Part shown: piece by piece, positions 20,592-29,524 of the stretch
Position numbering within the stretch: the first letter of the stretch is position 1
Layout of the letters: the number at the start of each line of letters is the position of its first letter
Origin: Shewanella decolorationis S12
GTDB lineage: Bacteria; Pseudomonadota; Gammaproteobacteria; Enterobacterales; Shewanellaceae
Direction: 5' to 3'
Assembly (NCBI RefSeq): GCF_000485795.1
Contig: NZ_AXZL01000063.1
Coordinates: 1-64,000, forward strand
Length of the DNA: 64,000 bases
Notes under the pieces: generated by a model
Database searches by the model: none
What the model was told of the DNA's origin: nothing
The model's input: the letters and a program-made list of their open reading frames with translations, nothing else
Translations under genes and position numbers: made by a program

Positions 20592-20898
20592 AAAACCTCT
20601 CAATGTGGAGTAACCTTTAGGCTGGAACGAAAACATTGAACCAACGAAAGTAACAATTCGATAGGGCGAAGGTTATCACTGTAACAATTGTTACATCTAG
20701 ACAGAAAAGAACTAACTCAGAGCTTACTGTTCTAGATAATTCTTGAAAGCCAGTCGAATATGTCGCCATAGGAGAAGTGATGGGCTAAGTGAATAAAATC
20801 ATCTAGATCCATTAGGTGGGTTGAAGGTTTATCGCGCTTGGCGGCTGTGTTTTAATGGCACGAAACCTCAGGTTTGAGGCACTTTAAGGAGTTAAGTT
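20592..20898. other. Divergent control region, receptor / patatin-like gene
   Basis: A 307-base gap shared by the leftward TonB-dependent receptor and the rightward patatin-like gene. It contains the perfect palindrome at 20680-20695 and a half copy 31 bases away (20650-20658). No Fur-type site was seen. Confidence 0.4.
20680..20695. promoter_or_regulatory. Candidate operator, perfect 16-bp palindrome
   Basis: TGTAACAATTGTTACA is perfectly palindromic. Its half GTAACAATT recurs at 20650-20658, 31 bases away (three helical turns). It lies 89 bases before the receptor start. I could not match it to a regulator with confidence. Confidence 0.5.
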
Positions 20899-21954
20899 TT
20901 GCCCGCATTACGCTTTCTTGCAGGTCCTACGGCCTTTAACATTATTAGGGAACAAGGTCTGCATCCCGATGCTTTTACACAACTATTGGCTGCATCCGGT
21001 GGACCCAAATGGTTAGGGATTGCGGGTCTTGATAAGTATCTCTTCACGGAATTTTTTAAGCAGCGTAAGACACCGCTTTATACCTTAGGGGCGTCGTCGG
21101 GAGCGTGGCGTTTAGCCTGTTTGGCGCAGCAGGATCCACTACAAGCCTACGGACGTTTAGAGGATTACTATATTGGCCAGCGGTATGAAACCATACCGAC
21201 ACCGCAGGAAGTAAGCGAGCAGGTAAAAGGTATTGTCCAAGGCATTCTCGGCGAGACGGGTGGGCGTGAGATAGTCAATCATCCCTTCATTCACAGTCAC
21301 TTAATTGCCTGCCGGGCTAAACATATCAATCGCCTTAGCCATAAATTGCCCTTGGCAGCAGGGCTGGCGATAACGGCCGCGACCAACCTTATTAGCCGCA
21401 AAACCTTGGGTTGGCATTTCGAGCGGGTGGTTTTTAGTCAGCAAGTGGCAGCATCACCCTTTAGACAACTTGCGGATTTACCCAGCCAACAGGCGCAGCT
21501 CACCGAAAACAATATGAATTCTGTGATGTTAGCGACGGGATCGATTCCCCTGGTGCTTGCTCCTGTGTCTCAAATTGAGGGTGTTGCCTCAGGGCAATAC
21601 TATGATGGTGGCATCACCGACTATCACTTCGATTTGCCTTTATCCCATGCCACAGGTTTAACCTTGTATCCGCATTTTTATCCCCATATGAGTCCCGGAT
21701 GGTTTGATAAATCCTTAACCTGGCGCCGTGCACGCACCAATTACGATAACGCTTTGGTATTGGCGCCTTCGGCGGAGTTTGTGGCTTCGTTACCTTTTAG
21801 TAAGGTGCCCGACCGTGAAGACTTTAAGCAATTGGATACGGCGCAGCGGATGCAGTATTGGCGCCGCTCTGTTGCCTTAAGCGAACGCCTAGCCGATGAA
21901 TTTGCCGAGGTATATGAAAAGGGAAATATTGCCGAACACTTAGCACCGCTGTAA
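20899..21954 (+). CDS. Patatin-like phospholipase
   Basis: 351 residues with the patatin catalytic dyad: the GASSG elbow (G64-G68, Ser66 as nucleophile) and YYDGGITDYH (DGG motif, about 233-238) with the aspartate. The glycine-rich oxyanion segment ASGGPKWLG (32-40) is present. Expected to hydrolyse acyl chains from lipids. The start is a TTG, supported by AAGGAG 7 bases upstream and by the absence of an in-frame ATG near. It is divergent from the TonB-dependent receptor, so they may share control. Confidence 0.86.
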   Translation: MPALRFLAGPTAFNIIREQGLHPDAFTQLLAASGGPKWLGIAGLDKYLFTEFFKQRKTPLYTLGASSGAWRLACLAQQDPLQAYGRLEDYYIGQRYETIPTPQEVSEQVKGIVQGILGETGGREIVNHPFIHSHLIACRAKHINRLSHKLPLAAGLAITAATNLISRKTLGWHFERVVFSQQVAASPFRQLADLPSQQAQLTENNMNSVMLATGSIPLVLAPVSQIEGVASGQYYDGGITDYHFDLPLSHATGLTLYPHFYPHMSPGWFDKSLTWRRARTNYDNALVLAPSAEFVASLPFSKVPDREDFKQLDTAQRMQYWRRSVALSERLADEFAEVYEKGNIAEHLAPL

Positions 21955-22093
21955 GGAAAGAGCGGCAAGCAAGCCTAAATTCTTTTTTGCTGTCAGCGAC
22001 TTTAGGAAGGAAATTATTTCTCCTGCTACACTCTAAATTAATAAGGAGTGGCTAATTTTTGTTCGCTCCGATGTCAGTGGGCAGGAGGTTGCT

Positions 22094-22669
22094 ATGCAAA
22101 CACGAGAAATGGCGTTAATTATGCGCGATGCCTTGTTGCTGCCACAGGGAAGGATTGAAGTCCGCGTGGTCGAGCCGGGTCAATTACGTATGGTCGCGGA
22201 TGTCTTGAAAGGCAAATATCATTTAGCCTTTGCGGCGATGAAACCCAGTGGTACTCCTCCCTGTTATCCCACAGCCACTCAGTGCGACATCATCGATTTC
22301 AACCAACTGGAAGATGAGTCCCTCAGCATAGTGTTAGAGGGGCGACAAAGAGTTAGCATTCTCTCGGCGGCAGAAGCAAAAGATAAGCTGTGGATGTCCC
22401 GCACTTTGCCCTGTCAAAATTGGCAAGAAGAGCCGATTGAAGGGGAGTTCGAGCTGATCAGTGCCGCGCTGGAGCAATTCTATGAGGTGAACCCTGACTT
22501 GCTGGAGCTGTATTCCCAAGTGCATTTAGAGGATGCGGCTTGGGTGAGTCAGCGTTGGTTAGAAGTGCTGCCCATGTATAACCGCGATAAGCTGGTGCTA
22601 GTAAATCAACCCGACTGCCATAAAACTATGGATTTTGTCCTGCAACTCATCAAGTCCCATGTGGACTGA
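22094..22669 (+). CDS. LON N-terminal (substrate-binding) domain protein
   Basis: A 191-residue protein like the LON substrate-binding domain alone: REMALIMRDALLLPQGRIEVRVVEPGQLRMV, a beta-rich core, and a helical C-terminal half. There is no AAA+ or protease domain, so it is not Lon itself. The role is unknown, perhaps protein binding. CAGGAGG precedes the ATG. It is followed 52 bases later by the pseudouridine synthase gene on the same strand. Confidence 0.85.
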   Translation: MQTREMALIMRDALLLPQGRIEVRVVEPGQLRMVADVLKGKYHLAFAAMKPSGTPPCYPTATQCDIIDFNQLEDESLSIVLEGRQRVSILSAAEAKDKLWMSRTLPCQNWQEEPIEGEFELISAALEQFYEVNPDLLELYSQVHLEDAAWVSQRWLEVLPMYNRDKLVLVNQPDCHKTMDFVLQLIKSHVD

Positions 22670-22721
22670 AAAACCACACCGAGGCTAAAATAGCGGCTCA
22701 TTGTAGCCGCTAGTTGTTTCT

Positions 22722-23639
22722 ATGACTCAAACCGCCCGTGCCGCCCAACCTTCCTTTGTGGTTCTTCCTTTAGAAGTGGTTGATAAACCAACGGTATTTT
22801 CTTTTTTGATCGACCATTATGCCCATATTGGCGAAGCGGTTTGGCGCCAGCGGATCCTCGACGGTAAAGTACATTGGCAAGATGGCAGCTTAATTGGGTT
22901 GGAGACTGCCTATCGCCCGACGGCGAGGGCCTATTACTACCGTGAAGTCTCCGTCGAGGCACAAGTTCCCTTCGAATCGCCGATTTTGTTTCAAGATGAC
23001 AATCTTATCTTGGCCTACAAACCGCATTTTTTACCCGTCACCCCCAGCGGCGATTATGTCAATGAGTGCCTAGTACACAGATTACGCTTAAGCACTGGGA
23101 TAGACACTATCGCTCCTGCACACAGGTTAGACCGTGAAACCGCAGGCGTAATCCTGATGACGACTCGCCCCGAGACGCGGCATATTTATCATCAGCTATT
23201 TATCGATGATGCGATCCGTAAAGATTATCAAGCGATTGCCAAACTCACCCCAGAGATAATGGCGCAATATGCCAGTGGCGAATTAACCCTGCCATTGCAT
23301 TGGACGGTGAAAAATCGGATGCAACGCAGTGAACCTAGTTTCACCATGAAAATAGTCGAAGGAGAGGCAAATACCCACTCTGAAATCAGCTTAGTGGCGA
23401 TTCATGGGGAGTTTGGTTTATTCGAGTTAAGCCCTATTACGGGCAAGACACACCAGCTACGGGTCCATATGCAAAGCCTGGGTATGCCACTGTTAAATGA
23501 CCGCTTTTATCCGACCTTATACCCTAAAGGACCGGATGATTTTAGCAAGCCGCTACAACTCTTGGCGCAGCGATTACGTTTTGTCGATCCAATCAGTGGT
23601 CGCTCGCACGATATTGAATGTGATGGATTAACGTTTTAG
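22722..23639 (+). CDS. RluA family pseudouridine synthase
   Basis: A 305-residue RNA-modifying enzyme. The catalytic motif is APAHRLDRETAGVILM with Asp137; the later motifs YQAIAKL and GKTHQLRVHMQSLGMPLLND are complete. The first ~75 residues form an S4-like part (FLIDHYAHIGEAVWRQRILDGKV). Which rRNA or tRNA uridine it modifies cannot be read from sequence. Co-directional with the LON-domain gene. Confidence 0.9.
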   Translation: MTQTARAAQPSFVVLPLEVVDKPTVFSFLIDHYAHIGEAVWRQRILDGKVHWQDGSLIGLETAYRPTARAYYYREVSVEAQVPFESPILFQDDNLILAYKPHFLPVTPSGDYVNECLVHRLRLSTGIDTIAPAHRLDRETAGVILMTTRPETRHIYHQLFIDDAIRKDYQAIAKLTPEIMAQYASGELTLPLHWTVKNRMQRSEPSFTMKIVEGEANTHSEISLVAIHGEFGLFELSPITGKTHQLRVHMQSLGMPLLNDRFYPTLYPKGPDDFSKPLQLLAQRLRFVDPISGRSHDIECDGLTF

Positions 23640-23786
23640 TCAGCGGAAAGCATTATTGCCACAGTGTAAAAAGTGGGGTACTGCAAGATGATTGTGTGAG
23701 CTTCTCTGCAATGGTAAGAATACAGACTCTGTTATGCTCATGAGTTGTAAGGAGTCTGACGCTGATTGTTTGAGGAACTCAATAGA

Positions 23787-24152
23787 ATGACCAAATCTGC
23801 AATCGTTTCAATTTTACTCTGTGCCGCGGTGTTGCTGGGCGCCATGTATTTTGGCAGCTGGACTAAGCATCCCTATGTACAAGAGCTGACGACGGAAATC
23901 CGTAAAGCCAGCGCGGTGATCGAGCCGAAGAAACCGAGTGCCGAGGCGATGCAGGATGCTGACAATCAAACTGATGTGTCGTTACAGCTCAAGGGCGTTT
24001 GGGATCAGATGCGTGATGATGCAACGCCGCAAAAACGCCTTGAGTCCCAGCTATTTAAACAGAGCTTGCCTAACCAAGAAGCCACCGCTAAACCTGTGGA
24101 TTCTGGAGCGGGAGCAACCAGTTCTGAAGCGGCAAAACACAACCCTGTTTAA
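23787..24152 (+). CDS. Single-pass membrane protein of unknown function
   Basis: About 121 residues, with an N-terminal membrane segment (about 4-22, SAIVSILLCAAVLLGAMYF) and a polar, mostly disordered remainder. The ATG at 23787 is used because GAGGAAC lies about 9 bases before it; an upstream in-frame TTG exists. No family was recognised. It is convergent with the PhoD-like gene, whose stop lies 1 base away on the other strand. Confidence 0.65.
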   Translation: MTKSAIVSILLCAAVLLGAMYFGSWTKHPYVQELTTEIRKASAVIEPKKPSAEAMQDADNQTDVSLQLKGVWDQMRDDATPQKRLESQLFKQSLPNQEATAKPVDSGAGATSSEAAKHNPV

Positions 24153-24153
24153 G

Positions 24154-26037
24154 CTATTCCTGTCTCGGTGGTTCGAACCGAGTCTCGGTCATATCCCCAT
24201 GTAAAACCGCAATTTTTGTTGGTTCACCATCTTCAGCTAACGCCAAAATTCCTATCCCACTGCGGTTGACTAAACGCTTGCTGCGCTCGCCATTAGGGCG
24301 CCGACCACGCAGCGACATTCGCTTACGCTTAGTGAAGAGGTTTAACGGCGAGAAGTGGCCGTAAAGCCAGCCGTTGAGCTTATCGAAAAACGGCAGTAGT
24401 TTCTCGGGGAACTGGTTTTTAATCCCGCTACAGGTAATTTGGTAAATATTAGGGCTGCTACGGCGGAAGCGAATGCTGATGTCATAGGCGAAGGAGTAGT
24501 GCACATCCCCCGAGAGGATCACAAATTGCTCCGGAGTCTTGCGGTGCATAAAAATACTCAGCAGGGTATTGGCGGCGCCTGGATGCGCCATCCAGTTTTC
24601 GGCATCAACTAGCAGTGAAGCGCCTATAAATGTCGCCATACGTTGTACGGCTTCAATCACCTTGACCCCAAACATCGGCGCGGGTGAAACAATAATCACC
24701 TTAGATTGGCCGAGTAGCGCCTGTTGTAAGTCCATTAAGGCTTCCCAATCCATTAGGCCTGAGGGTTTGGCGAGATTAGATTCACTGCGCCAGCGGCGGG
24801 TGCGGGTATCTAACACAACCAGCTTAGGCGAAGTGTCTAAGGTGTAATGCCATTGCTCGAATTTGAGTAATAGATCGATTAAGTCATCTTGGGTTTCTGG
24901 CGCTGGGCGGGCGAAAAAACCATCTAACAACGGTCGAACCTCGGCATCAAACTGGCTCGGTGCGTTGCCTAAACCTTGGAATAAGGTATAGGCAATCAAG
25001 GCATTACCAATAATGCGTTTTGAAAAGGCATGGCCGTAGGCAGCCTGTTCCCACTTAGCGGTGAGGTTCCAATCGTCGGTGATGTCATGGTCATCGAACA
25101 TCATATACACGGGAATATGCGCCATCAGGCGCCTAACCTGTTTGAGCCCCGCCTTAAAGGCCAATAGATTTTGCCATTCGCGTTGCCAACGTAGCTGATT
25201 CGCCGCCGAGAGTCCCTCAACTTCCTTGGGTAAGTCGATAAGCTCCCATAATTCGGGTGACCAAGTCAGCAGATACAGGGCAATCATCTCATTGAGACTG
25301 ACCAAATGGTTTTCGGCAATCGATGAGGTAAAAATCGGATGATTGATATACCAGCGCCAGAGCGCGGTTTTGGCGGGATATTCGGTGCGTGGCAGCAGAT
25401 TCTTATGGCGTAAATATAAATGCTCGGGCCGATAACTTATGGCTTCGCTTCCCGCAATATTGGCGCCGTGGAAGGCTTCATGGTGCAAACCTAGTTTTTC
25501 GATCACTTGACCTATGGCGGATAGCATGGGGCCTGCCACATCATCCACATAGACCTGATCGCCGCTGAGCATCAATAGCGCAGGGCGTTCGTTATTGCCT
25601 TTATCGATAAGCTGGGCGAGTTTGGTGTCGGCGGCGACTAAAGCATCCTCACTGTGGTGATGAGGATTGCGGCATGAGCCGTGCCATACCTGTGTCAGTG
25701 TTTGGCTAAAGTAAAGATGGGGCGAGTCGGCATCGCCATAACCCAACGCTTTGACGTTATTAAATAGGTCATCAATCCCCTTGGCCGATACGCGATATTG
25801 GATAACCGTTTGGGGCGTAAGCAGTTCAGGGCGCGACAGGTGAAGTAAATACTGAAAGGCATGCTGACCGAGTGGCACGCTGTGCACTTCTTCCTCTGTT
25901 AACGGGTAACTTTGTTTCTCTAAGGTAAGCTGTAATTCGCTTAACGGCTCACGGCTCACAAACCAGAGGGTAAAGTGTGAGGTGTCGCAGTGGCGCAGCA
26001 TGGGGCCTGCAAGAATAAGGGGAAGTGCTTGAGTCAA
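24154..26037 (-). CDS. PhoD-like metallophosphatase
   Basis: About 627 residues of the alkaline phosphatase D superfamily: LPLILAGPMLRHCDTSHFTLW (N-terminal beta domain), WHGSCRNPHHH, LLMLSGDQVYVDD (metal ligands), YMMFDDHDITDDWN and a later VILSGDVHYSFAYD. No signal peptide is evident, so it appears to be an intracellular form. The start is uncertain. I prefer a TTG at 26037 because AAAGG lies 7 bases before it and the family-like sequence begins right after; the frame stays open to 26154 with no ATG. It is divergent from the RmlD-like gene. Confidence 0.8.
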   Translation of the reverse strand: MTQALPLILAGPMLRHCDTSHFTLWFVSREPLSELQLTLEKQSYPLTEEEVHSVPLGQHAFQYLLHLSRPELLTPQTVIQYRVSAKGIDDLFNNVKALGYGDADSPHLYFSQTLTQVWHGSCRNPHHHSEDALVAADTKLAQLIDKGNNERPALLMLSGDQVYVDDVAGPMLSAIGQVIEKLGLHHEAFHGANIAGSEAISYRPEHLYLRHKNLLPRTEYPAKTALWRWYINHPIFTSSIAENHLVSLNEMIALYLLTWSPELWELIDLPKEVEGLSAANQLRWQREWQNLLAFKAGLKQVRRLMAHIPVYMMFDDHDITDDWNLTAKWEQAAYGHAFSKRIIGNALIAYTLFQGLGNAPSQFDAEVRPLLDGFFARPAPETQDDLIDLLLKFEQWHYTLDTSPKLVVLDTRTRRWRSESNLAKPSGLMDWEALMDLQQALLGQSKVIIVSPAPMFGVKVIEAVQRMATFIGASLLVDAENWMAHPGAANTLLSIFMHRKTPEQFVILSGDVHYSFAYDISIRFRRSSPNIYQITCSGIKNQFPEKLLPFFDKLNGWLYGHFSPLNLFTKRKRMSLRGRRPNGERSKRLVNRSGIGILALAEDGEPTKIAVLHGDMTETRFEPPRQE

Positions 26038-26181
26038 ATTCAGCCTTTTGGTCGTTAATTGGGTTAAGTGGTACAAATTCGATGCGGTTAAGCACTGGTA
26101 AATAAGAGTAAACAAGTGCGTTGAATATGAAAAGCTTTTAGAATTATGAGCCAAATGAATGGCTAAGGATCGCGGGGCAAT

Positions 26182-27111
26182 ATGGCAAATATCATGGTAA
26201 CGGGCGCAACTGGATTACTCGGCAGGGCGGTCGTCAAACAGTTAACCGCCGTGGGTCATAGGGTGATTGCCACAGGTTTTAGCCGCGCCGAGGCGAATAT
26301 CCATAAACTCGATTTAACCCAAGCCGTCGAGGTTGAAGCTTTTATTGCTAGCGAGCAGCCCGAGGTGATAGTGCACTGCGCCGCCGAGCGTCGTCCCGAT
26401 GTATCCGAGCGCTCGCCAGAACATGCCTTAGCACTGAATCTTAGTGCTAGCCAAACCTTAGCCGAGGTCGCCAAGACCCATCACGCTTGGCTGCTGTATA
26501 TTTCCACCGACTATGTGTTTGATGGCACAACGCCTCCCTATGCCGAAGATGCCGCGCCCAATCCGGTCAATTTTTATGGCGAGTCTAAATTGCAGGGCGA
26601 AACCTGTGTGCTCAACATCGACAGCGGTTTTGCGGTGTTACGTTTACCTATCCTCTACGGCGAAGTGACTCAACTGAGCGAATCTGCGGTATTGGTACTA
26701 ATCAATCAATTGTTGGATAGCAGACCACAGCGGGTCGACCATTGGGCTATTCGCGCGCCAACATCGACGGCGGATATTGCCAATGCCATCGCTAAGCTCA
26801 TCCAGCGGCAGGCTGACGGCGCCGATGTGTCGGGGATTTACCATTTTAGTGCCACGCAAACCATGACTAAGTATCAGATGCTGCTCAGCTTAGGTGAACT
26901 GCTGGGGATAGGTACTGCGCATTTACTTCCTGAGCCAACGCCTATGGATAGCGCCAAAAGGCCGCAAGATTGCACCTTAAGTTGTGGGCGTTTAGCGGCG
27001 CTGGGCATTTATTCTGAGTTGGAATTTAGCGCAGGGCTTAATCAGGCGCTCGCTCAATCCAGTGCGGCACTGGCAGCGGTAGGCTGTCGTTTAAGGAATC
27101 ACCATGGTTAA
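26182..27111 (+). CDS. RmlD-like NAD(P)-dependent sugar-nucleotide reductase (extended SDR)
   Basis: A 309-residue Rossmann-fold protein: MVTGATGLLGRAVVKQL is the cofactor loop; STDYVFDGTTPPYAEDAAPNPVNFYGESKLQGE carries the catalytic Tyr-x-x-x-Lys (YGESK). It resembles dTDP-4-dehydrorhamnose reductase and the regulatory subunit of methionine adenosyltransferase. No other rhamnose genes are nearby, so the substrate is unknown. Its end overlaps the histidine kinase start by 8 bases, an unusual partner for a sensor pair. Confidence 0.85.
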   Translation: MANIMVTGATGLLGRAVVKQLTAVGHRVIATGFSRAEANIHKLDLTQAVEVEAFIASEQPEVIVHCAAERRPDVSERSPEHALALNLSASQTLAEVAKTHHAWLLYISTDYVFDGTTPPYAEDAAPNPVNFYGESKLQGETCVLNIDSGFAVLRLPILYGEVTQLSESAVLVLINQLLDSRPQRVDHWAIRAPTSTADIANAIAKLIQRQADGADVSGIYHFSATQTMTKYQMLLSLGELLGIGTAHLLPEPTPMDSAKRPQDCTLSCGRLAALGIYSELEFSAGLNQALAQSSAALAAVGCRLRNHHG

Positions 27112-28393
27112 GATTTTAGGCACAAATTTGCAAGCCGCCGACCAAGTGGCGCTGCTTAGAACCTTAGGCTTATTGCTGCAAATTGGTTTGACGTTATTTG
27201 CCGCCGACACCTTTGGCCTGAGTTTGCAAATGGAGCCGCTGGTGCATGTGTTTGTGCTGGAGGTGCTGTATTTGTCGCTCACCTTGGCATTGCGTAAGCC
27301 TTTGTTTGCGAAAGAGCGTGGCCTGTTTATCGCCCTGAGTCTCGATACCTTGTTTTGGATCTCTTGGCTGTATTTTTCGGGCGGGGCGACCAATGCGTTT
27401 ATCTCCTTACTGCTATTACCGATTGCGCTCGCCGCCGTGACTCTGCCGATTTGGGCACCTTGGAGCCTGACGGCGATCTCTACGCTTGCCTACAGCCTGA
27501 TGATTTTTACCGTACCTGAGTCGCAAATGCATCACCACGGTATGGATATGAGTTCCCACTATCTCGGTATGTGGTTTAACTTTGTGATTTCGGCGCTGGT
27601 ATTGACTACGAGTGTGGCCTTGATTGCCAAGCGCATGCGCCGTCAGGATGCGCAGCTTGCCTATATGCGCGAAGGACAACTGCGGCAGGAGCAGTTATTG
27701 GCGCTCGGTACTGTGTCAGCGCAAATGGCCCATCAATTGGCGACGCCGCTATCGACACTGCGATTATTGCTCGACGAATTAAGGGACGAACAACCCGAAC
27801 CTTCGCTCACTGTAGTTGAAATGGAGACTGCATTAGGTCGCTGCGAACATACCTTAACCGAGCTGCGGCTGGCGACTGAGTCGATTCGCGACCGTCGTCA
27901 GCGGCCACAAAAGATCACTGAGCTGGTGGCTGGATTAAAGCAGAAAACCCAGTTGTTGATGCCGCAAACTGAACTCAATTGGTTGATCACCTGCGCGCCT
28001 AAGCAGTTGGAAGAGCAACAGATCTTAACCGATATGAGCTTAACTCCAGCCATTATGGCCTTGATTGAAAATGCCGCCCGCGCCAGTGCCGAAACCTTAG
28101 GCGTCGCCCAAGTGGATATCAGTCTCGATAGCGCGCCAAGTGAAGGGCAGATCTATTTGCAGATCCGTGATTATGGCGCGGGTATCGCTCCCTCATTATT
28201 GCCACAATTGGGGACCTTATTAATCGAGAGCCCCAAAGGCTTAGGCGTGGCCTTGCTGCTGAGCCACGCCAGCCTCGAGCGTTTGGGCGCAGAGTTGATC
28301 CTCGCCAATCATCCTCAAGGGGGCACTGTGGCGCAAATTCGTTTTACCCTCTTGCAGCCTACTGCATCGGCCACGACTGCGGAGGTGCTATGA
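27104..28393 (+). CDS. RegB/PrrB-type sensor histidine kinase
   Basis: 429 residues. Six hydrophobic segments in the first ~175, then a dimerisation and phospho-acceptor region LGTVSAQMAHQLATPLSTLRLLLDEL (the H box with HQLATPL, compare HELGTPL in RegB) and an ATPase domain with the N box ALIENAARASAE and G boxes DYGAGIAPSLLP and PKGLGVALLLSHASLERLGA. RegB-type kinases sense redox or quinone state. AAGGA precedes the ATG. It overlaps both the upstream reductase gene (8 bases) and the regulator (4 bases). The redox-active cysteine of RegB was not identified here. Confidence 0.88.
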   Translation: MVKILGTNLQAADQVALLRTLGLLLQIGLTLFAADTFGLSLQMEPLVHVFVLEVLYLSLTLALRKPLFAKERGLFIALSLDTLFWISWLYFSGGATNAFISLLLLPIALAAVTLPIWAPWSLTAISTLAYSLMIFTVPESQMHHHGMDMSSHYLGMWFNFVISALVLTTSVALIAKRMRRQDAQLAYMREGQLRQEQLLALGTVSAQMAHQLATPLSTLRLLLDELRDEQPEPSLTVVEMETALGRCEHTLTELRLATESIRDRRQRPQKITELVAGLKQKTQLLMPQTELNWLITCAPKQLEEQQILTDMSLTPAIMALIENAARASAETLGVAQVDISLDSAPSEGQIYLQIRDYGAGIAPSLLPQLGTLLIESPKGLGVALLLSHASLERLGAELILANHPQGGTVAQIRFTLLQPTASATTAEVL

Positions 28394-28941
28394 AACGGCT
28401 ATTGATTATTGAAGATGATCAGGCGCTTGCAGGCGTGCTTGCGCGGCGGTTGACTCGCCATGGTTTCGAATGCCGCTTAAGTCACGATGCCAGTAATGCG
28501 CTGCTGGTGGCGCGGGAGTTTTGCCCTAGCCATATCCTGCTGGATATGAAACTGGCCGAGGCCAATGGTCTGAGTTTAATCGTGCCCCTGCGTAATCTGT
28601 TGCCTAAGGTGATCATGGTGTTGCTAACCGGCTACGCCAGCATTGCTACTGCGGTAGAGGCGATTCGCCTCGGCGCGGATAATTATCTTGCCAAACCCGT
28701 CGATACTCAAACCTTGTTGGCCGCCTTCGAGGTGAACAGTCAGGCGAGTGCGCTGCCCGAGGATGAAATCGATGACTCGCCGCTCAGCCCTAAACGGCTG
28801 GAATGGGAGCATATTCAGCAAGTGCTCAATGCCAATCAGGGCAATGTGTCGGCTACCGCCCGCCAACTGGGTATGCACCGCCGTACCTTGCAGCGTAAGT
28901 TATTAAAGAAACCCGTGAGTGAAACCGGGCCGCTCAAATAA
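28390..28941 (+). CDS. RegA/PrrA/ActR-type response regulator
   Basis: A 183-residue protein: N-terminal receiver (about 1-115) with acidic pocket EDD, phospho-acceptor in ILLDMKLAEANGLSL and VLLTGYASIATAVEAIRLGADNYLAKPV; C-terminal Fis-type helix-turn-helix NVSATARQLGMHRRTLQRKLLKK (closely like RegA). It lacks a sigma54-interaction domain. It is the cognate partner of the kinase just upstream, overlapping it by 4 bases. Targets are unknown; the family controls redox-linked genes. Confidence 0.93.
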   Translation: MKRLLIIEDDQALAGVLARRLTRHGFECRLSHDASNALLVAREFCPSHILLDMKLAEANGLSLIVPLRNLLPKVIMVLLTGYASIATAVEAIRLGADNYLAKPVDTQTLLAAFEVNSQASALPEDEIDDSPLSPKRLEWEHIQQVLNANQGNVSATARQLGMHRRTLQRKLLKKPVSETGPLK

Positions 28942-28971
28942 GGGCAATGCACTTAAGAAAGGAGTCGTCGC

Positions 28972-29448
28972 ATGCGTGAGTATGATGGTATTGAGGTACG
29001 TTATCGCAGGCCCGATGCCGATTTAGCCAAAAGCTTGCAAGTGATTGAAAACCTATTGGGCTTTGCCCCCGAACTGCAGCAGTTAGACTTTGATTTATCC
29101 TTTTGGGCTGGCGGTGCTGGGGTGCTTGATAAGCTGGCAATCTCCTGCAATGTTTCGCCCGAGCAGTGGTTAACACTCAAGCAAAAGCTGGACTTATATT
29201 CACCCGAAGAGATGGTTGCGAGGGATGATTGTCGCGAAGACTTTATCTGGTTAGTTGCCGATGATGAGGCATGCAGTGATATTTTGGCGGCTGCGGCGCA
29301 ATTTATTAATGACAACAAGGCGCCGTTTCAAGGGGAGTGTGACACATCACAGGCAATCCACTTTGGTTATATGAGCGATGTGAATACTTGGACGGCTGTA
29401 TGGGGGCAAGGCTGCCGAATCAATTATGCCTACTTTTGTGAAGGTTAA
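28972..29448 (+). CDS. Conserved protein of unknown function
   Basis: A 158-residue acidic soluble protein without signal peptide or membrane segment. Pattern: an N-terminal alpha/beta half (EYDGIEVRYRRPDAD), many Asp/Glu and Trp/Tyr residues, and a C-terminus rich in aromatic residues (WTAVWGQGCRINYAYF). AAGGAG lies 7 bases before the ATG. It follows the RegA-like gene after 30 bases and may be co-transcribed. I do not recognise a reliable family. Confidence 0.6.
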   Translation: MREYDGIEVRYRRPDADLAKSLQVIENLLGFAPELQQLDFDLSFWAGGAGVLDKLAISCNVSPEQWLTLKQKLDLYSPEEMVARDDCREDFIWLVADDEACSDILAAAAQFINDNKAPFQGECDTSQAIHFGYMSDVNTWTAVWGQGCRINYAYFCEG

Positions 29449-29524
29449 GAATTGTCAGGGCTAAGCGCTGTCAGTACTGAAAGCTGCCAAGGTTTATCTG
29501 CATTAGTGCTAAATGTTTGTATCG

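Noticed and set aside
20592..20898. Fur box upstream of the TonB-dependent receptor
   Set aside because: No GATAATGATAATCATTATC-like sequence was found; only the TGTAACAATTGTTACA palindrome. Iron regulation is not supported.
24168..24182. TGGTTCGAACCGAG, resembling a tRNA T-arm
   Set aside because: It lies inside the C-terminal coding part of the PhoD-like gene and no acceptor or anticodon arm is present.
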